A stretch of 39,472 nt of DNA from an uncultured Phycisphaerales bacterium (GTDB lineage: Bacteria; Planctomycetota; Phycisphaerae; UBA1845; Fen-1342). Numbering within the stretch: position 1 is the first letter of the stretch; each line of letters opens with the position of its first letter. Below, piece after piece: positions 37,020-39,472 of this stretch. Location of the stretch: positions 1 through 39,472 of the forward strand of contig CAIWOY010000424.1 in NCBI GenBank assembly GCA_903914415.1, written 5' to 3'. The position numbers and the translations under genes were made by a program. The notes beneath the pieces were generated by a model. It did no database searches and was not told the DNA's origin. It saw only the letters and a program-made list of their open reading frames with translations.

Positions 37020-37254
37020 GCTGCACCCGCTCCGCGAACCGGACCGCGTCGTGGCCTGCGAATCCGCTTGTAAGATCGGACGTTTTCGACCCCGACTTGC
37101 CCAACGCGGGCAGACGGTGCGCGGACGAGAAATCACGGGTCGCCTCCGGCCAGATGGTCGTGAACCGTGCCGGGATGATTGGTGTGGGTCATCAACCGCG
37201 CGGCCGAGTCACGGCGGATGCTCTGGTCCGCCGCCGGCCGCCTTTGTCACCTGG

Positions 37255-38034
37255 CTACCCCGGCGTGGCCGACGGCAGGTCCTTGATCTTGCGGGCCGGC
37301 ACACCGCCCCACGCCTCGTTTTCGCCGACCACTGTATTGGGAGGCACGACGGCGCCGCCGTAAACGACCGCCCCGCGTCTGATCGTGCAGCCGCTGTAGA
37401 TGAGCGCGTGGGCGCCGATCATCACGTTGTCCTCGATAACCGTCTTCCGCAGCTCGAAATGGTCGCGGTACTGCGTGTGCGCGATGATCGAGGTCATGTT
37501 CCCGACCACGACGTTGCGGCCGATCTCGGTCAGGTGCGGATCGGGCATCGGCGGATCGAGCACGAGCACCGACTGGCTGCGCGGACCGAAGACCCGCGCC
37601 ACCAGCCAGCACATCGGCGGCAGGTTGGCGACGTGAAACAACAGGAACGCCGGGAAGGGCGGCTGCCCTTTGGCCTTCACGAGCACCCCAAGCAGGGCCA
37701 TTGCGAGCATCCGCCGGTCGGGGCGCTGTCCGGGCACCAGCGCATAAGTCCCCTCCCGCGGCGTCGGCAGCAGCGCCCGGAAGACCAGCAGCTCGCCGAG
37801 GTAAACGAAGTTGTAGACGATCAGGAACCGCGCCAGCAGCCCGCTCCACTGCACGGCGACGTCCAGGTCGGCCCCGACCAGCGCCTGGTGCGGCCACGCG
37901 CGCACGGCCGTCAGAATCGCGATCGTGAGCGCGAACGACGAGTTCCAGAGGAACAGCCGGACGACGGCTTCCAGGAACAGGAAGCCGCGCAGGCCGGGGG
38001 CGGAGTCAGTTGGGCGAGCGGGTGCGACGGACAT
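37255..38034 (-). CDS. Membrane protein with left-handed beta-helix acyltransferase domain
   Basis: A 259-residue protein. Three or four hydrophobic segments occupy the N-terminal part (about 15-160, e.g. FALTIAILTAV, LARFLIVYNFVYLGELLVF), and the C-terminal 90 residues (about 170-250) are a hexapeptide-repeat beta helix (IGRNVVVGNMTSIIAHTQYRD, IEDNVMIGAHALIYSGCTI, GAVVYGGAVVPPNTVVGENEAWGG) ending PARKI. The arrangement resembles the C-terminal part of the Pls-type proteins (poly-lysine synthetase end domain) and membrane O-acyltransferase-like carriers. The substrate is unknown. Confidence 0.7.
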   Translation of the reverse strand: MSVAPARPTDSAPGLRGFLFLEAVVRLFLWNSSFALTIAILTAVRAWPHQALVGADLDVAVQWSGLLARFLIVYNFVYLGELLVFRALLPTPREGTYALVPGQRPDRRMLAMALLGVLVKAKGQPPFPAFLLFHVANLPPMCWLVARVFGPRSQSVLVLDPPMPDPHLTEIGRNVVVGNMTSIIAHTQYRDHFELRKTVIEDNVMIGAHALIYSGCTIRRGAVVYGGAVVPPNTVVGENEAWGGVPARKIKDLPSATPG

Positions 38035-38091
38035 GCGTCAATCCTCCGATGACGGAGCGCTGCGCCGGCGCCGCGCGGGGCGCAGGGCGAT

Positions 38092-38515
38092 GTTCCGGAT
38101 AAAAACGGTCGCGGCGATACGCGGCGGCGAAGATTGCCAACGCGATCATGGCGCGCTACCCCCCCCTTGGCAATCCCGGCGCGCCGGGATCGGCCGGCGG
38201 CGTGAAAACGCAACCGCCAAGACGCCAAGAGCGCCCGGGACGCCGAGACTTGGCACAGTTCCAGATAAAAAGGCCCGGGGCGATGCCGAAACGTCAAGGA
38301 TGCCAACAATGCCATGTTTTGACGGGGCGCAAATGGCACTCTTGCCACGGGGCCGGGGGGCGCGCGGGCGTGCGCGGGCACGGGAGGCTGGCAGGCAGGC
38401 CAAGGGTATCGGCGCGGGGCGATAAAAGCGCCGCTCGGAGCGGCAGAAGGCAAGGGTATCAAGAGTATCACGATTGTACGGGGCGCAAATGAGACTCTTG
38501 AAACGGGGTGCGACG
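38092..38515. repeat. Three diverged ~160-bp tandem units
   Basis: A GTTCCGGATAAAAA-like start recurs at 38092 and 38258, and GATAAAAG at 38421, i.e. spacings of about 166 and 162 nt. Within units 2 and 3 a conserved 30-nt block (38323-38352 and 38479-38508) matches at 26 positions, and a preceding stretch is about 70% similar. The last unit contains CAAGAGT and ACTCTTG, which could pair. Copies are too diverged for a CRISPR array and no cas gene is present. Confidence 0.4.
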
Positions 38516-38544
38516 TGTGAAGATGGGCGGGCGGCGGGAATAGT

Positions 38545-38573
38545 CAATGGCAAATGGCAAATGGCGAATGGCC
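38545..38573. repeat. ATGGCAA(ATGGC) tandem tract
   Basis: CAATGGCAAATGGCAAATGG and following variants. A simple tandem repeat of the kind scattered in planctomycete genomes. Confidence 0.6.
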
Positions 38574-38680
38574 AAGCCGGGACGGGACGAGCGTGGGCGC
38601 GGCGCATGGGGCGTTCTCCCGGCCGGGGGCGGGGTCCGCGGCTATAATAGCACAGGATTATAGAAAAGCAAGTACAGGGG

Positions 38681-38716
38681 CAGCTATCAGCCGTTAGCCG
38701 TCAGCTTTCAGCCGGC
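38681..38716. repeat. CAGCC-type tandem tract
   Basis: CAGCTATCAGCCGTTAGCC followed by GTCAGCTTTCAGCC; related to the tract at 5588-5622. No function known. Confidence 0.55.
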
Positions 38717-38726
38717 GGGGGGGCCG

Positions 38727-39472
38727 TCACGGTGCGTATGTGTGCTGGTAGGCCGCGAAATCCGCCAGGTCCGCGTCGGCGTCCGCGTTGTCGTCCAGGG
38801 CTGCGCAGCCCGAGCCGTAGGCTATGTTGGGGCCGTGCATGCAGGTCGCCCAGAGGCTAAGCGGCGGCGGACACGGATTTGGGTCGCACACGCCGAACAT
38901 GGTCCAGACGCCGGTGCAATCAGCCTCGAGTGTCACCGCGCAGGTGCCGGAGGGATAGCAGCATGAGCCCGGCGTACATTGGGCCACCGCGCAGTCTGGC
39001 CACTCGGCGTGCCAAACGCCCGTGCAGTACGCCTGCGTTGTCACCAGGCACGACCCGTCGGCGAAACAGCATGCGGCCGTCGTTGGTGGATCGCCCTTCA
39101 GCCCCAGGCTGTGGGAAAACCCCGCCGCGACGGCCGCGAAGCCACTGTTCGGCGCCGGGATGTCGCATTGGCCGGAGGAGTTGTCTCCCCACGCCACGAT
39201 CGAGCCGTCGGCCTTCAGGCCCAGGCTGTGGTAGTAGCCCCTTGCGACGCCCACGAAGCCGCTGTTCGGCGCCGGGACGTTGCATTGGCCAAGATCGTTG
39301 TTTCCCCACGCCACGATCGAGCCGTCGGCCTTCAGCCCCAGGCTGTGGGAAAAGCCCGCCGCGACGGCCACGAAGCCGCTGTTCGGCGCCGGGACGTTGC
39401 ACTCCCCGTCCTCGTTGTCTCCCCACGCCACGATCGAGCCGTCGGCCTTCAGGCCCAGGCTGTGGTAGTAGC
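38727..39472 (-). CDS. Secreted RCC1-repeat protein with dockerin-like end (5' end outside window)
   Basis: The last 247 codons of a gene that continues beyond the window. Its start is not seen. Three near-identical 39-residue RCC1-type repeats (GSIVAWGDNSSGQC, then GFSHSLGLK) are followed by two cysteine-rich modules (CCFADGSC...CTGVW and CCYPSGTC...CTGVW) and a C-terminal motif with DDNADADADLADFAAYQ, the dockerin-like or GC-type ending of many planctomycete secreted proteins. RCC1 repeats form beta propellers, so a partial propeller on the cell surface is expected. The stop is at 38727. The repeats are highly similar at DNA level, so assembly errors in copy number are possible. Confidence 0.85.
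   Translation of the reverse strand, partial: YYHSLGLKADGSIVAWGDNEDGECNVPAPNSGFVAVAAGFSHSLGLKADGSIVAWGNNDLGQCNVPAPNSGFVGVARGYYHSLGLKADGSIVAWGDNSSGQCDIPAPNSGFAAVAAGFSHSLGLKGDPPTTAACCFADGSCLVTTQAYCTGVWHAEWPDCAVAQCTPGSCCYPSGTCAVTLEADCTGVWTMFGVCDPNPCPPPLSLWATCMHGPNIAYGSGCAALDDNADADADLADFAAYQHTYAP
39105..39472 (-). repeat. 117-bp tandem coding repeat
   Basis: Units repeat with a period of 117 nt (for example at 39196, 39313 and 39430 for the CACGATCGAGCCGTCGGCC block). They run off the right end of the window. Recent duplication or gene conversion is likely. Confidence 0.85.

Larger units (their letters stand above)
38035..38726. other. Repeat-rich intergenic region
   Basis: 692 nt without a supported gene. 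It contains three diverged units of about 160 nt (38092-38515), ATGGCAAATGGC-type repeats (38545-38573), a TATAAT/ATTATA inverted pair (38643-38662) and a CAGCC tandem tract (38681-38716). Confidence 0.5.

Noticed and set aside
38092-38515. Possible CRISPR array
   Set aside because: Units are about 160 nt and strongly diverged, without constant short repeats and unique spacers, and there is no cas gene nearby.
38643-38662. TATAAT ... ATTATA pair as a divergent promoter
   Set aside because: No -35 hexamer at the right distance on either strand and no gene start close by.

Overview
The window looks like a chromosomal segment of a high-GC Planctomycetota bacterium, probably an environmental lineage. 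The evidence is a PEP-CTERM surface protein, a secreted protein with a pseudopilin-like tail, PKD/WD40 and RCC1-type secreted proteins with a dockerin-like end, futalosine-pathway menaquinone genes, and many short palindromic intergenic repeats of the kind seen scattered through planctomycete genomes. The phylum is inferred from sequence style and gene content, not from a marker-gene tree. No phage, CRISPR array, insertion sequence with transposase, or defence island is visible.

Layout. 1-4.3 kb: a PEP-CTERM protein, then a leftward amidohydrolase-ROK kinase pair. 4.3-4.9 kb: tRNA-Thr(CGT), followed by a GC-rich stretch with two intrinsic-terminator-like hairpins that bracket a candidate small RNA. 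4.9-7.8 kb, leftward: ElbB-like protein and a large secreted protein with a pseudopilin-like C-terminus. 8.0-10.1 kb: mqnA-mqnC, overlapping by 4 nt. 10.3-11.6 kb: a GAF-PP2C (RsbU-type) phosphatase. 11.7-16.3 kb: ABC ATPase, FtsX-type permease and TPR protein in one operon. 16.4-20.5 kb, leftward: OB-like lipoprotein, enolase, FtsB/DivIC-like protein and a GT-C-type membrane protein. 20.9-21.7 kb: HtpX protease. 21.9-29.4 kb, leftward: hpf, ptsN, ptsH, ptsI, DUF2344, Rne/Rng-type ribonuclease and cysE, a tightly spaced set joining a regulatory phosphotransferase system to RNA turnover. 29.8-34.0 kb, leftward: a LacI-type regulator and a PKD-WD40 lipoprotein. 34.2-35.7 kb, rightward: a CAP-domain lipoprotein, a probable 24-residue membrane peptide, and arfB. 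35.7-38.0 kb, leftward: a second PP2C phosphatase and a membrane-anchored hexapeptide acyltransferase. 38.0-38.7 kb: non-coding repeats. 38.7 kb to the end: a partial RCC1-repeat protein.

The most unusual material is not a gene cassette but repeats and RNA. Two hairpin elements of similar architecture (arms about 25 bp, loops 16-24 nt) sit in frame inside coding genes: one in mqnC, together with a 15-bp tandem repeat, and one in the TPR protein. A third lies between genes, and a 109-bp element with terminal inverted repeats and flanking 11-bp direct repeats lies upstream of htpX. The candidate small RNA at about 4.7-4.83 kb has three hairpins, one with compensating G-U pairs, and ends in a perfect terminator. 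Other points of note are a PKD-WD40 lipoprotein whose C-terminus looks like a metzincin protease with its zinc site lost, and a ribonuclease E/G with a 409-residue N-terminal extension.
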